Source: Epiperipatus broadwayi (taxonomy: Eukaryota > Onychophora > Udeonychophora > Euonychophora > Peripatidae). Taken from it: 64,000 nucleotides of DNA. The stretch lies in NCBI GenBank assembly GCA_028023455.1, contig JAQFVV010000229.1, positions 1,674,501-1,738,500 of the forward strand, read 5' to 3'. Below the pieces are notes generated by a model, which searched no databases, was not told where the DNA came from, and was given only the letters and a program-made list of their open reading frames with translations. Each line of letters opens with the position of its first letter. Position 1 is the stretch's first letter. Of this stretch, positions 13,881 through 26,029 are shown piece by piece. Made by a program: the position numbers and the translations under genes.

Positions 13881-14350
13881 CACTGCATCTAGATATTAGG
13901 ATTTAATGCAACCTTCCAGAAACTACCTTTTATCTCCATTTAACTACAAAACTATGAATCTTAAATTGAAAACATCTTAATGTTTTCAATCCAAGCCCAT
14001 TAGCTTATATAGTCATATGGGTCTGAACCCAGTTCAGTATCCATACATTTTGGTGTCTTTGGTTTTTTAATAACCATAGCCACCACTTTTCTATTAGGCA
14101 GGATTGGTTTTAAGCCAATAAACATCACATGACCACCTCCTCTTATGCTTGTGTATAGCTGTTGATAAATCAGGCAAAACTCACTATATATATTTTGCCA
14201 CACACAGTAAGCTAGAGTAATCAATGGATGCCAATGTGCTTGGATTGAAAACATTAAGGTGTTTTCAGTTTAAGACTCATAGTTTTGTAGTTAAATGGAG
14301 ATAAAGGGTGGTTTCTGGAGGGTTGCATTAGATCCTAAGATCTAGATGCA

Positions 14351-14420
14351 GTGCTCTTAGATCCAACGCTCCTCACTGATGAAGGCCATGAGCCAGAAAC
14401 GTCTGGGGATATTGGATGAG
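14351..14420 (+). ncRNA. Type I hammerhead ribozyme motif A2 (stem III loop deleted)
   Basis: Core CUGAUGA (14376-14382), helix II GGC/GCC with loop CAUGA, GAAAC (14396-14400) and GUC (14401-14403). Stem I pairs UCCUCA with UGGGGA and, past an internal loop, AUCCA with UGGAU. Stem III is only ACGU, lacking the two middle bases of ACUAGU in its sister copies. That leaves no loop for a monomer but is still a perfect palindrome, so it could fold only as a dimer. It is in sense orientation in ADAM10 intron 2. Confidence 0.65.
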
Positions 14421-14559
14421 TAGGCATTAGATGGGGATTTTATGCACAAGCCTTCTGGCATCCATTGATTACTCTAGCTTGCTGTGTGTGGCAAAATATA
14501 TATAGTGAGTTTTGCCTGTTTTACTAATAAAAGATTACATAGATGTTGAACATGATTGA

Positions 14560-16085
14560 TCATCATTCCTATTTATTTTGGATGACAATCCTAAGGGAAA
14601 TTCATCAGTTGCAGAGTATTTATTCACTTTTTTGAAAAATGAATCAAAGGTTAATTATTTAACTTGGATTTTTTGGATCAACCTAAATTAGACAAAACAT
14701 CACTAACATAATTGAAACAAACTTTACAGCACTAAAGTCCAACTGATAGCCTTTCAACACTTTAGACAGTGTAGTCTAGCTGACATTTTCTTAAAATCCT
14801 CAATAAAAATGCTATAACTTTTTCCCTCATCTTTCTCATTCACAGAAGCTGTTATTTGTGTCAATGCTTCAACGTTGTATAACTCCTCAAAATATTTGAA
14901 TGATATTCTCTCTGTGTTCCTACACTAATTCTTTCACAGCATCCGCATTGATTTTCAAGCTCATACAGTACCCAGGTACACAATTTTCTATTCATCATTC
15001 TTTTTTTTTAACTAGTGAAGTTTATTTGGAGTAATAGGTTGCAATATTCTCCAAACTCCATTCAAACATCTGATAGAAACCTTCTTCGATTCAAACTGCC
15101 ATAGTTAGCAGAAAAACATCTATTATGTTGAAGAGATTCTTTCAAAAGTTCTTTAGATTACCTCAGTGGAAGTAATGGTTTAAAAGAATTGTATTGCTAC
15201 AATTCCTTGGTGTACTTTTATTAAAATTAGCAATTACTTGCTGGTATATTAAACTGGAGGAGAAGTAATTGACATCAAAAATTACATTTTGATTAAAATG
15301 ATTCATCTGTTAAGTCTATCAAACCAGGAGAATGGACTGGAACATTGTCTATGATTAAAATAAATTTCTATGGAAGATTATTTTCTCTAAAATACTCATA
15401 AGCAGTTGGGCTAAACGCTTCAATAATCCAGTCAAAGGAAACATTCTTCTTGGCCAAAGCCTTATGGTTAGAACACAATTTTAAAAGATACTTTGTTTTC
15501 TGAATAGTGCACAAAAGGGAAATGTAAGACAGTCAGTCTTTCATTGGGTTATAGTTAGGCAATATGATTTTTTCCTTCATGATGTATGTTCTATATAGTA
15601 TTCTTTTTCAGAGAAGACCAACTGCACTTGCTGTAGCATACAATCTCTTGTTAATTTTTAAATTTCTCGAGGTAATGTTTAAGAGTGATAGTGTCAGCAC
15701 TAGCAATCTCACTATATCTTATTATGTTATCCAGTCCATTCTTTTCCTGACTGCAGTGAATCATTCTTTGCTGGTAATAAATTTCTTTGAAGACAACATA
15801 ACTTATAGTAGGAATTTTATTTAAAAGTTCTTCAAATAATTGCTTGACCTTCTCATAAATAATCACTTCACTGATGCTTTTACCTGCCATTTATTTTTGA
15901 TTAATACTCATTATCAGAAAGTTTGCCTTTGCTTTATTATTTTACAATATAAACTGCTCAATTTAGAAATCTCTTTGCTGTCCGTGCTTTTTTTAATTCC
16001 TTCTTATTTTTTAAAATCATGCAGATAACTGACTTAACCATATTGTATTCATAACTTAAATCATTGACCATATGATAGTTTTTTT
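14560..16085 (-). pseudogene. Decayed Tigger/pogo-type DNA transposase
   Basis: Minus-strand fragments follow the order of a Tigger transposase. An N-terminal helix-turn-helix segment comes first (VNDLSYEYNMVKSVICMILK, with KNKKELKKA next, about 16070-15970). The CENP-B-type DNA-binding segment follows (MAGKSISEVIIYEKVKQLFE at 15890, with NIIRYSEIASADT near 15700). Next are DDE-domain remnants, including the Asp-bearing KFILIIDNVPVHSPGL near 15370-15320 and QQVIANF near 15230. Stops and frameshifts are frequent. In intact relatives the family cuts and pastes at TA dinucleotides. No terminal repeats were located for this copy. Confidence 0.8.
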
Positions 16086-16856
16086 AAAAAGTAATTTCAT
16101 TTTTCACTTCAGTGCTAATCAATTTTTTGACTATTTATCTCATGATTAAAATTAATATTTGTATGAAAATAATGTACAATAAATTGCAAAAGAAATATGA
16201 TACAGTAACTAGCACAAATAAGCTCTGACATAGTGACAGCTGTTTGATGCTTTACTGTAAGATGAAATGCTTTTAAAAGTTCTGTGTACCTAATTTTTAC
16301 TTGGCGTGCTGAGTAACATATACTATTTCAGCAATAATATTTGTCAATTTAGTTATTTCTAGATTAGAATTTACATTTCCACCATTTCCCCCATATACTA
16401 TTTTTATGTGTATTAACATTAAATAGTTTTCAAATTTTGTTTTTATTGCATATGACTAAAATTATTACAATATACACACTAGGAGAATATTTTTTAACAA
16501 GTATCTGTACAGTATTTTTATTGTTAGAAATAGAAATAAGTGAATTAAATTTATTACTAAAGTTTAATACTTAAATTTTCACCAAAGTTTTTTTTTTATA
16601 TCAATTTTAATCAGATTTCAAATCCAAGTTTTATGGTTCATGGATATACCTAAGAGAATTTTTCAAACAAAATTATGTACAATGTTTATACTATTGATAG
16701 TAAAAAAACTTATACAAATTAAATTTATTACTAAATTTTAGCATTTAAAGTTTCACCATTTAACATCAACATTTTTAGATTTCAAATTCAGTTCATTTGG
16801 CACATTGATAAAATTATTACAGTTTATGTACAACATTTTTACTGCTTAAAGATAGA

Positions 16857-17643
16857 TTGGTATTCTTTAATTAGCCACTGTACATCACTTGGTGGCGTTT
16901 CTGTGCAAAAATGTTTTAATATAATGTTTCCGGGCTGGGACAAAACAAAACACTTTTCTTTTTATTTAAAAATGTACGTTATTCTTCAATAGTAAATGAA
17001 ACGTTTAAACAAAATTTAAAAAAAAAACCCACTTGATTAACAAACTAATCAGCCCGAATTAAATTAAATTCCATTAACTTAAATTTCAGTACATAGCACT
17101 GGAATGTGCGGGTGGGGGGGGGAGGACCGATGGTTTTGCCGATCCAAAGGATTGGCCAAAAGATGCATTACTCTGATCAAACCAAGCTTATGATTTTTCT
17201 CAGTTCTTTTTTGCACAAACATGCCTATTTGCGTGACTTCTGGAAAATGGTGTTTGGCCCTATCCTTTTGCAATTGTTTTCACCTTCCAAGCTGTGTAGG
17301 GAAGCACGGGGACAGGCTTACAATTATTAGTGTGTAATACTACATCAGCTAGGGTGTAAGATCGTTACTTCAAAAGCACATTAAAAGAGTTATGACCAGT
17401 TGAATTACATACATACATCATATGGTAGCGATCTGTGAAGTGTGCACTGTTTGCGTAGGGTTGCGAAGCACATCAGCGGGCCATAATATTTGTGTGTAAC
17501 GCCATCTAGGCCTGCTAATGGCTAATATGAACAGAACTGTTTTATAAATCATAAAATTCGGCCACGTAAACAACATATTTCTGTGTTTTTGCACAGAAAC
17601 AGTGCCACCAAGCGATGTACAGTGGCTAATTAAAGAGTACCAA
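16857..17643. mobile_element. 787-bp non-autonomous DNA transposon, 4-bp TAGA duplication
   Basis: Terminal inverted repeats of about 57 bp begin TTGGTATTCTTTAATTAGCC at the left and, read on the other strand, TTGGTACTCTTTAATTAGCC at the right, with few mismatches. The element is flanked by TAGA at 16853-16856 and 17644-17647. The interior is richer in G+C than the surroundings and includes a G run (about 17113-17121), but no transposase domain is visible. The superfamily is not clear from the termini. A 4-bp duplication would suit Sola or Chapaev-type elements, which is inference only. Confidence 0.75.
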
Positions 17644-17647
17644 TAGA

Positions 17648-18830
17648 TTATGTAAAGTAAATTAAATAAAAAATTATACTTTTCTAAAGATATCAACACA
17701 TATTAGATGATGGAAATAGTCCAATATAAAAATACAGCTAAATTAATAACTGTTTTACATTTCAAAGGTATGTACCATTCTATTGTTTGTTATATGTTTC
17801 TGCATTTATTGTACAAATCTTAATTTAGCAAGAAAAATTGTTTATTCTACTAGTTATTTATTCTAGAAGCTATCGTTATAGCAGCTCTCATTGTACGTTC
17901 ACATCTCTAATTTTTATAATGTCATGATAATATACTAAAATTCATAAACTCTTTAGGGAATCAATGTGAATTATTATTTTTAAAATATATGGTAATTATA
18001 AGAAGTGGACACCATATAGCTCTTTGTATGAATATATATAATAATTAGATTAATGTAACTGACTAATAGATTTACTAGCTCATTTTCAAACTGTAATTTT
18101 AAACAGAGGTAATCAACCTTTTACATATACACTCTATTTTTAAAACGGTGTTGTTTTTGTTGCATAAGAGGAAACTCTTGTTCCAAGGCACAAGATACGA
18201 GACTAAAAAGATAAAAGAAGCCATCTTATCTTTGTACCTAAATGTGCTAGTAAATCTACAAGTCAGTTACATTGATTCTAACATCCCTAAATATTAACAC
18301 ACAGTGAATATTAAAATTTTGTGAGTATTAATACATGTAATAAAGAAAATGGAAATAAAATGAAGAATATTAATCACGCTTTTGTTCCACGGTAATTAAG
18401 ATTGGCCTATATAATTGAATTTAGGTACAATGATAAGAAAGCCATTCTTTTCAAAGTCTCTATCTTCTGTTTTGGATTGAGTTTTCTCACATTCATTAAA
18501 AACAATATTGATATTAATATAACAGTATAGCACATGTGTAAAGAGTTGATTACTTTCTGTTTAAAATAACTGAATTAATACATTCACAAAAGGGATTTCA
18601 TTTTTTATTTGCAGCATAGATAACATTGATACTAGAAAGCATTGTATTACTATAGCTAGTGCTTTGAAAGTTTCTTAATTCAATTTTTACATATTATTAG
18701 CACTGGATATATAGAATTAAGATAGCTTTTGGAAAACATAAAATGATCACTGATATGAAGAATTTTTCATGATCATAATGAAAGTTAATATTTATATAAG
18801 GCTAGAAAAGCTTAAGGAAAGGGACAATCT
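17648..18830. other. Intron 2 DNA, nothing recognised
   Basis: AT-rich intron sequence without a recognisable element or gene. Confidence 0.5.
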
Positions 18831-18835
18831 TCTTG

Positions 18836-19345
18836 CACCACCGGACATATACATGCGCCTTGTAAGCTTAATTTTATTACAAGAGAGACTGGTACAAATC
18901 TTAGCACAAGATTCGACTTTATAAAGATAAGAGTGGTCACTCATTTTTCTAATTATATAGGCAAATCTAAAGCATTTTGGTTTGGGAGCGTGAAACTAGT
19001 AAATTCTTCACTGATTAAGTCCACTATTTCTGTTACACATTAACATTCACGAAATCTTTCAATTTACAATGAATCAATATTCAGATCTTAAATTTAGAAA
19101 TATTTTGAATCAATTTAAAGTTATAAATATTAATTTTTATTAAGTGCAATGTCAGGCACGTAATATTTATATAAGCTATAACCTTAGTATATGCGCCTTG
19201 GGTGCCACTCTTATCTTTATAAAGTCGAATCTTGTGTTAAGATTTATAGAGGTCTCTCTTGTAATAAAATTAAGTACACAAGGTGCATGTACTAAGGTTA
19301 TAGCCTTCTATAAATATTATGTGCTGACATTGAGCTTAATAAGAA
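18836..19345. repeat. Nested fold-back (palindromic) repeat
   Basis: Two overlapping inverted repeats are present. The segment 19144-19200 is complementary to 19282-19335, making a fold-back about 190 bp long. The centre of this palindrome (about 19203-19290, with CTTTATAAAGTCGAATCTTG) recurs inverted at about 18855-18941. A partial copy of the same sequence is at 40364-40445. This looks like a MITE or fold-back family. No target duplication or coding potential was identified. Confidence 0.65.
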
Positions 19346-19916
19346 TTAATATTTACAATTTTAAATGAAAGTTAATGAGATATCATTGAAACTTCAGTTC
19401 TCCACTTTCATGGAAAATATTTCTATATTTATACATCTCAGTCTTTATAAAGATTTATAATAATCTGCTGTTACCAAAACTTCTTTATTTTCATTTTTTA
19501 ACTACTATATATAAAGAATAAAAAGAATAAAACAGTTTTTAATAACAAAAGGACTTCTTCAACTGCCCTCATACAGGAGCAATGAAAGAGAAGACAGTAC
19601 TTGTCAGGCTTATCAATTGCTGAATAGTCAAAGTATCAGTGGTTAGTAGGTTTTACATCTATATTTTATCCTCTAGTTAAGATTAAATACCCATTGCTGA
19701 CTAATATAGATAGTTACTATATTGCTATAGTAAACTATCTCAAAAAAAAAAAAAAATCTCAAACCTATTGAAAAAATATAAATTATTCAGGTTAGTTTTG
19801 AACCTAGATAGTAGGATGGCAAGTGGACATACTATCATTATATACCAAGATTCTTCATATATATATATAATTATATTATAATATTTTTAATGGATTTTTT
19901 AAATGGAAATATTTAA

Positions 19917-20080
19917 TGCGTGGAGTTATCCATTTATAATTATTTAATTAGAAAGCAGTAGCAATCAAGCTGATGAGTTTTTACTATAAATCTTGGCCTG
20001 GTGCAGTTGGTTTTTATTTAGCCATTGTGCTAACTTAAGTGCTTTCTAATTAAATAATTATAAATGGATAATTTCTCACA
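19917..20080. mobile_element. 164-bp MITE flanked by TTAA
   Basis: Arms of about 40 bp are inverted copies (TTATCCATTTATAATTATTT at the left, its complement at the right) and enclose a loop of about 80 bp. TTAA occurs immediately outside both ends (19913-19916 and 20081-20084), as expected for piggyBac-type target choice. In so AT-rich a region TTAA is common, so the superfamily assignment is tentative. Confidence 0.65.
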
Positions 20081-20084
20081 TTAA

Positions 20085-22600
20085 TTATTTGCATATATAA
20101 ATATATAATTTTTTTCTTTATAGTCAAGTTTCAATCTTTAATGGCCATATAAACATATTAGTCCATATACAAAGATGGATTTCCATCTTTATTGTTTAAA
20201 ATAAATTGTCTTGACAACAGTTTGAAATTGTTGATTGTTATATATATTGGAATTGTCTAAGTGTGGACTGCTTATTAAATTTTTGATTAAGAAATTGCTA
20301 GATTCTTCTTAATTTGACATTGTCGGATATAACAAATATGTTTGTTAATTAATCTTAATTAAACTAATTTGATTTTTTTTATCATGAGTTATTGTAAGAT
20401 TATTAATTTATCAGTAAAGAAAATAATTATTAAAGATATAACATTTGCACAAACTTTTTTTTTTAATTTGAAATTAGTTTTATTATGTAATTGACAAATA
20501 TATGAATAGTTCCAAAAAAAAGTGGTAGTTTATTGGTTCAAGTCCTATAATGAGACATTTTTGCAATTGATTATATATTGGGAATTGCAGCCCAAGCATT
20601 GGATTAATTATGGGGGCAGTAGTTGATTCCTAAGTCATTTTTTACCATTTTTGATCTACTGCAGAATGAAAGTCTATTCACATCTAATTTAATTTCTTTA
20701 GTCCATAGTTTCTTTGCTTTATATAATTTTAAAAAAAACATCATTAACTTTGTTCTTAATTAAAAGAAAATTATTTTTCTTTGAGTATACAGAATAGAGC
20801 AAATTTCCAACATAAACTCTGTATGGTTTTGTTATTACTGTTGTTATTGCTATGTGTATATTCATATGGTAAATTAACATGCATTAGCCAGGGTTATAGG
20901 TTTAGTGGCTTTTACTACTAAGTTCAAGATCAAAAAACATCATGGTCTTTTTTTTCTTCAAATGTTTGATTTAAAAATAAAAACATAAAAATTCATAGAA
21001 TAGAAAGCTTAGACTGTAAAGTCAAAATTGGGCTGCATTGAGCAATAAAAGAAAGTGTGATTTAAATTAAAAATAATAATGATATGGCATTATAGAGTAA
21101 CATGGCAGCTACAAATAGCAGTTGAATAGAAAATAAATCTTATAATAACAAGCAAATAGTTATAGTTTTGACTGCTGATACATGTATAATTAATTGCTGA
21201 TGCATTTCCTTTGATTAGTATATATAAGAGCTCTAACACGCTGAAGAAGAAGCTGTCAGATTAATTAAATTAATCTAGGCCTAGTACTTTCGAAGTTTTT
21301 CCTCATATTCATGGCTAAAATAGGTTATATTTGTAGACTACAAATAAATAAATTTCTTTGATTGAATGAGTTAGTCCTGAAAAAGTCACTAGATACTGTC
21401 AAAGTTTTTATGTATTTTTGGAAAAGTTGGACAAACAAGTTTTCATTAATGTGGATAGTTTATGATTATTTTAATTGGCTATGGTTTTCTTAGTTGATGT
21501 TTTAAAAAATAAAAGATACTGTATTATTAGTACATTGAGTGGAGTTTCATACTCCTTTTGCTTCCACATTAGAAATATCTATGAATTTTATGGTTAAAAT
21601 CTATTCTTCATGGACATATTTCACTTGTTATTCCTGATCAGTCAATTTGCAATACCATCATATTTTTGAAGTTTGAGATCAAATTACTATTATTTTGTGT
21701 AACTCAATTTTTGGTTGTGTTAAAAATATATAAATCTTTATTACTGTATATGACATATGAAAAAAAAAATATATATATATATGTCTTTTTTAATAATCTT
21801 TTTTTACAGAATGCTATTGCATTGAAAACATTTTTATAATTCATATATTATTTGAATCATTATATTTCTAATAATATTTAAGTAATGAATGCTTTGAAAT
21901 TAATTTTATAATTAGTAAAGATTATTTTGCAGCCTGTACATATAAGAAAGATGTTTCTTCCCTATTATTTTATTTTATTTTGATCAATATAATAAAGAAA
22001 TAAAGATATTCTAATGCTAATGAATAAAAGATATTTTTTTTTTTTTATTCCATTAAGTTGAATTATTATTCAACTTTTTAAAGTTATGTATTTTTAATGT
22101 TTTTATATTTTCTTCTTTGCATCAGATATTTTTATATATATGAAATTAGTCATAGATTTATTTTTCTTCATGGCTATTGATTGTTAGTATTATTTTTCTT
22201 CATGGCTATTGATTGTTAGTAAGAGTTAAGCTATCATGAGGTATTGCTGTTTTTGATTGATGTATCAAGCGATTAAAGGTATTGATGGGAAGTGTTTTCT
22301 TTTAAAAAGGAGAGGTGATAAAGCCATTCTATTGTATATGTCAAAGAGTTGCTAAATATTATAGCATGAGTTTCTTATCAATGAAGATTTTTTGGGACAC
22401 TAACAAGAATCTAAATGAGTTTACAATCTAAGTCAAAGAAGTGATGACTAAGAAATTTAAAAAGTGAATAAGATCTAATGATGGTGGAACAAAACACAGA
22501 AGAGAAAGTTGAATAGATATTTTTTTTCAGACACAAAGGAGAATGAACTATAATCCTAATAGCAAAAAGACATATAAATTCCACTGAGTTTATGAATGTG
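20085..22600. other. Intron 2 DNA with one 32-bp tandem duplication
   Basis: No gene is recognised. A 32-bp segment beginning TTATTTTTCTTCATGG is repeated exactly in tandem at 22158-22189 and 22190-22221, and a TA-rich run lies near 21760-21782. Confidence 0.6.
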
Positions 22601-22609
22601 GTGTATGGT

Positions 22610-22860
22610 GATAATACATCCATCTATGTGACTAATTTGGATTTGAATTCCAGCCAGATAAAATTTAAAAAAAAATAATTATTTTTTTTTACATTTCATT
22701 CAGACTCGGAATTTTTCTTCTGGGTATGTAGCTAATAGAGAATAAAATGAAGATGGAAATTACTCAAAAACTATTCAAATCCTCCATCTAGCAATTGATA
22801 AACCTGATAATGCTTCTTCAATATTATTTCCCTATGAGAGACTAGAAAACCATTAATAAA
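22610..22860. repeat. Old SINE-like repeat, copy 1
   Basis: This shares an ordered set of short blocks with 23615-23850, including AATGCTTCTTCAAT and CCCTATGAGAG against AATGCTTTTTTCAAT and CAGTATGAGGG. It also has a degenerate box-B-like stretch (GGATTTGAATTCCAG). The strand of origin is probably plus. The copies are old and the call rests on eye alignment only. Confidence 0.35.
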
Positions 22861-23614
22861 GAGGTCTGGATGTAATATTTCTTTCACTGCAAGTTGGTAT
22901 TCTCACTGCAGGTTTTTCTTTTTCATTTTTTAATTGCTTTAATTTGTTTTTGGTAGGAGGAGTAAAAGACATCATTATGTGATTTATCTATCCAAGATCA
23001 TAACATATTCTATTAGAATTTTATTATCTATGTATTTACAATGCCAAGCAGAAGGGGAGAGTATTATATTCAAATAGATGATATATTTTAAGATATCTCT
23101 GATTTATTCTGGTTCAACAAATTCATTGCCACATTAAATTTTTTTTTTTAATTTTTACTAATATATTTAATTAGGAAAAAATACTTTATTTAATATAAAT
23201 GTAAATTACTCTAATGTGGAAGGAAAATATTTTCAGTCATGTTATACCAAATTTACATTAATATAGGATATGTATATGTACGTAATAAATAATAAATCTC
23301 TCCATCCTAATAAATAAACTCAAGAGATATTTGACATTGAGTAATTACAAACTTTTTAAAAATTACAAAGAAAGCTTTTAATAGTGAAAGCCTGTAAAGT
23401 TCTATAAATACATCTTATTCCATGTCAAACATTTCTTATTTCTTTTAATATAATTATATATTATTTATTATACACATATAAATACACCTATAAATGTAAA
23501 TATACTTATCCTATGATAATGCCAATTTGATATGACATGACTGGATATAGTTTTTATTTCCCATGTTAAAAACTCAAATTTATTTATATTTATGTGCATA
23601 TATCTGTTTCAAGT

Positions 23615-23850
23615 ATTTTATGTTGCAATGGCGGTGCATCCTTCTAATATTCTTATGACTTCAATTCAAATCTAGGCCAGGTAAAACTTTTTTCAGGTTC
23701 ATATTAAATAGGTTAAAAGATTTTTTTTCAGTTAGCTGTCCTTATCCAATTCAGCTAACTATCAAATATTGACATATATTCACTACTGAGAATTGGCAAG
23801 CCTGACGAGTAATGCTTTTTTCAATGTTTCAGTATGAGGGAATGTTGGGG
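23615..23850. repeat. Old SINE-like repeat, copy 2
   Basis: It has the same block order as 22610-22860. A degenerate tRNA-like part (CAATTCAAATCTAGGCC) is followed by a T-rich spacer, AGCTAACTATCAA, and GGCAAGCCTGACGAGTAATG. A further weak copy lies at 58170-58390. Confidence 0.35.
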
Positions 23851-23958
23851 AGAAATCTTTTTTCTGAAATGAACTACTTAAAAGTTGTTTTTTTCTTATT
23901 TCTATTTAATTTGATGTTTAACATATTTCATTATCTTTTTTTTTTGTCAAAATTTTAG

Positions 23959-24288
23959 TCATCGAAGACCAAACGAAGTACATCATCTCAGAGTCATCCA
24001 AAAGCACAAGTAAATAGGCATTCGATTGAGACACCTCACAATCGGTATAGCAGAGAAGCTCAGAAGATTTATGCTCAGAGGAATACTACCATTGAAAACC
24101 TCGTGTGTACATTGTACATTCAAACTGATACGTTTTTGTGGGATTATTTTCATAAAAATGATGAATCCAAGACACGTGAAGAAATTACAGCTCTTATTTC
24201 TAGTCATGTGAAAGCAGTTCGTCTTATATATGAAGATGCAGACTTTATGGGAATAAGAGGAATAAAGTTTGCAGTTCAACGAGTAACG
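23959..24288 (+). CDS. ADAM10: ADAM10-like metalloprotease, maturation site and start of protease domain
   Basis: This exon of 110 codons, in phase 0 at both ends, begins SSKTKRSTSS and later reads VCTLYIQTDTFLWDYF, KTREEITALISSHVKAVRLIY and DADFMGIRGIKFAVQRVT. CTLYIQTD and SSHVKA mark the N-terminus of the ADAM10 metalloprotease domain. KTKR (ending at 23976) is the only basic motif resembling a furin-type processing site. It lies about 42 residues before the conserved Cys of CTLYIQTD, much further than in vertebrate ADAM10, so the true maturation point is uncertain. The acceptor is AATTTTAG and the donor ACG|GTAGGT. An N-glycosylation sequon, NTT, is present. Confidence 0.93.
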
Positions 24289-24541
24289 GTAGGTTTTTTA
24301 TTTATATATTTATAAGATATTAAGTTAAATAGTAAGTTTGGAGTCTTTTTTAAAATATGTTGTATGTCTGTTTATTATAACACTTTCCAAATATTATATT
24401 TTCATTAACTTTTCATACTCATAGATATATATAATATAATGTAACTATACAAGTAGAATACCATCAATCCGAATATCTATTGTTCAAAAACGTTTGTTAT
24501 CTAAATAAAAGTTCAAAGCTGATTTTTAATCTTTTATAATA

Positions 24542-25445
24542 ATTTAATTAGGAAGACATGCATTAGATGTAGATGTGTGAATGGCAAAGGAGGCAATTCC
24601 AGTGGAAATGGGATAGTTCAAGTTTTTATATGAGAGATGCAAAAAGCAAAATGAAAATGTTCGGTAGATTGCAGTTTATGGATAATAAAACAATAGCGAA
24701 AATAGTATTTAATTGGGTTATGAATAAAGAACAGGCAACAAGATGTGTGAGAAAGGTAATGTGGTATGCAGAAGATTTGGATAAAGAATTTATATTAGTA
24801 TACCTGTACAAAAGGTGGGATGATTGTGTTGGAAGAATTGTTGAGTGTTAGAGTGATAAGGAATGAGATAGAAGAATAGATGCATTAATAAAGAATAGGG
24901 AATTGGAGAGATGGAAAATTAGTATGGAGAGTAAAAAGAGTTTAAATATATATAGAAATAAATGGAATATTGGATGCGAGTTAATTTATTATAATAGCAA
25001 GGAAAGTAGTTTATTGTTTAAGGCTCGAACGGGATTTTTAGCAACAAGGGAATATACACATAAATGGAAAAATGCAAGTGATTTAGTCTGCTAGTTGTGC
25101 AAGGAAGGCATAGAAAATATTAGGCATCTGTTAATTGAATGTAAATGTCTGAAAGCAGAAAGGGTACAAATACTAAAGTTGTGGATGAATAAATATAAAC
25201 AAAATGATTATACAGAAAGTGGGTTATTGGTTTTTATGCTGGGTTTGGGAAAAGATAAGGGAGATTTAGGTATAAAGGTCATGGAGTTTACAAAAATTAT
25301 ATTGTGGAATTGGGATGGAGCAGGATATGGGGAAACTTAGGGCGGGGAATGGAAAGGGAAGGTAAAATGGCTAACAGGTTTCTCTGGGCATAGTTGGTGA
25401 GAGATTCCTGACTCCGTATAAGGAAAAGTCATAGTGCATCACAAT
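24542..25445 (+). pseudogene. 3' fragment of a non-LTR retrotransposon (family C), copy 1
   Basis: The reading frame is broken by stops at 24849, 25092 and elsewhere. It encodes blocks shared with the antisense copy at 56975-58080: AKSKMKMFGRLQFM, KIVFNWVMNK, ERWKISMESKKSLNIYRNKW, SSLLFKARTG and a zinc-knuckle-like C-terminus, LCKEGIENIRHLLIECKCLK. Such a CCHC-like tail after the reverse transcriptase is common in non-LTR elements. The 3' UTR contains GTTTCTCTGGGCATAG and GAGAGATTCCTGACTCCG. The element is 5'-truncated and dead. The clade is not assigned. Confidence 0.75.
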
Positions 25446-25505
25446 GATCAAGTATTGACAATTGATCATCAACATTATTGCTTGCCATCTCTTAACACAG
25501 TTTAT

Positions 25506-25559
25506 TGTGTTATCTCAATTTCAGTTATAAAATGTGTTATCTCAATTTCAGTTATAAAA
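25506..25559. repeat. 27-bp exact tandem duplication
   Basis: A 27-bp unit starting TGTGTTATCTCAATTTCAG occurs twice in direct succession (25506-25532 and 25533-25559). Confidence 0.9.
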
Positions 25560-26029
25560 TCAGTCTATACTTGCATCATTTAAAATATATTTATTTAAAA
25601 ATATAAAATAAATAATGTTTGATTCAATCTCTAATTGTGATCAGTAGTTTTTTCATCATGAAAATTATTAAATTGTAAATTTTTGATCACTAATACAAAA
25701 TTATTAAATCTTACTATAGATGTCACTACCATATTAGTTAATTAAAAAAGTAACTGCAATTTCTCCTAAACCAAGAATTTTTTCTGCCGCTACTAGCTAC
25801 ATAGCTCTTATTAAAAGTTTTATCTTTTTATTTTTTAATCTTATATATTTGAACTTTTGTCACTTTTTTTTGCACTGTTTATATTAAAAATTATTGTAAT
25901 AAAAAAGTATTATCATTATTTTGTGTGTGTGTATCATGGCAAACTAATTCAGCAAATTTCAGTGTTTATTTTAACTTACTTAAATTAAAATGTTTGCTAT
26001 CACTGTGATATGTATCACTAATATATGTA

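Larger units (their letters stand above)
13640..14530. repeat. Family A hammerhead repeat locus: minus unit(s) then inverted plus copy
   Basis: A unit on the minus strand begins near 13655 (AAGCCAATAAATATCACG) and starts again near 14113 (AAGCCAATAAACATCACA), a direct period of about 458 bp. The second unit is cut off at about 14230 and is followed head-to-head by a plus-strand copy running to about 14530. The outer ends form inverted repeats of roughly 70 bp that start CAGGCAAAACTCACTATAT and end GTGAGTTTTGCCTG. Each arm carries one hammerhead motif. The arrangement of 1.x tandem units plus an inverted copy resembles Penelope-like element terminal repeats. There is no coding capacity. Confidence 0.75.
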
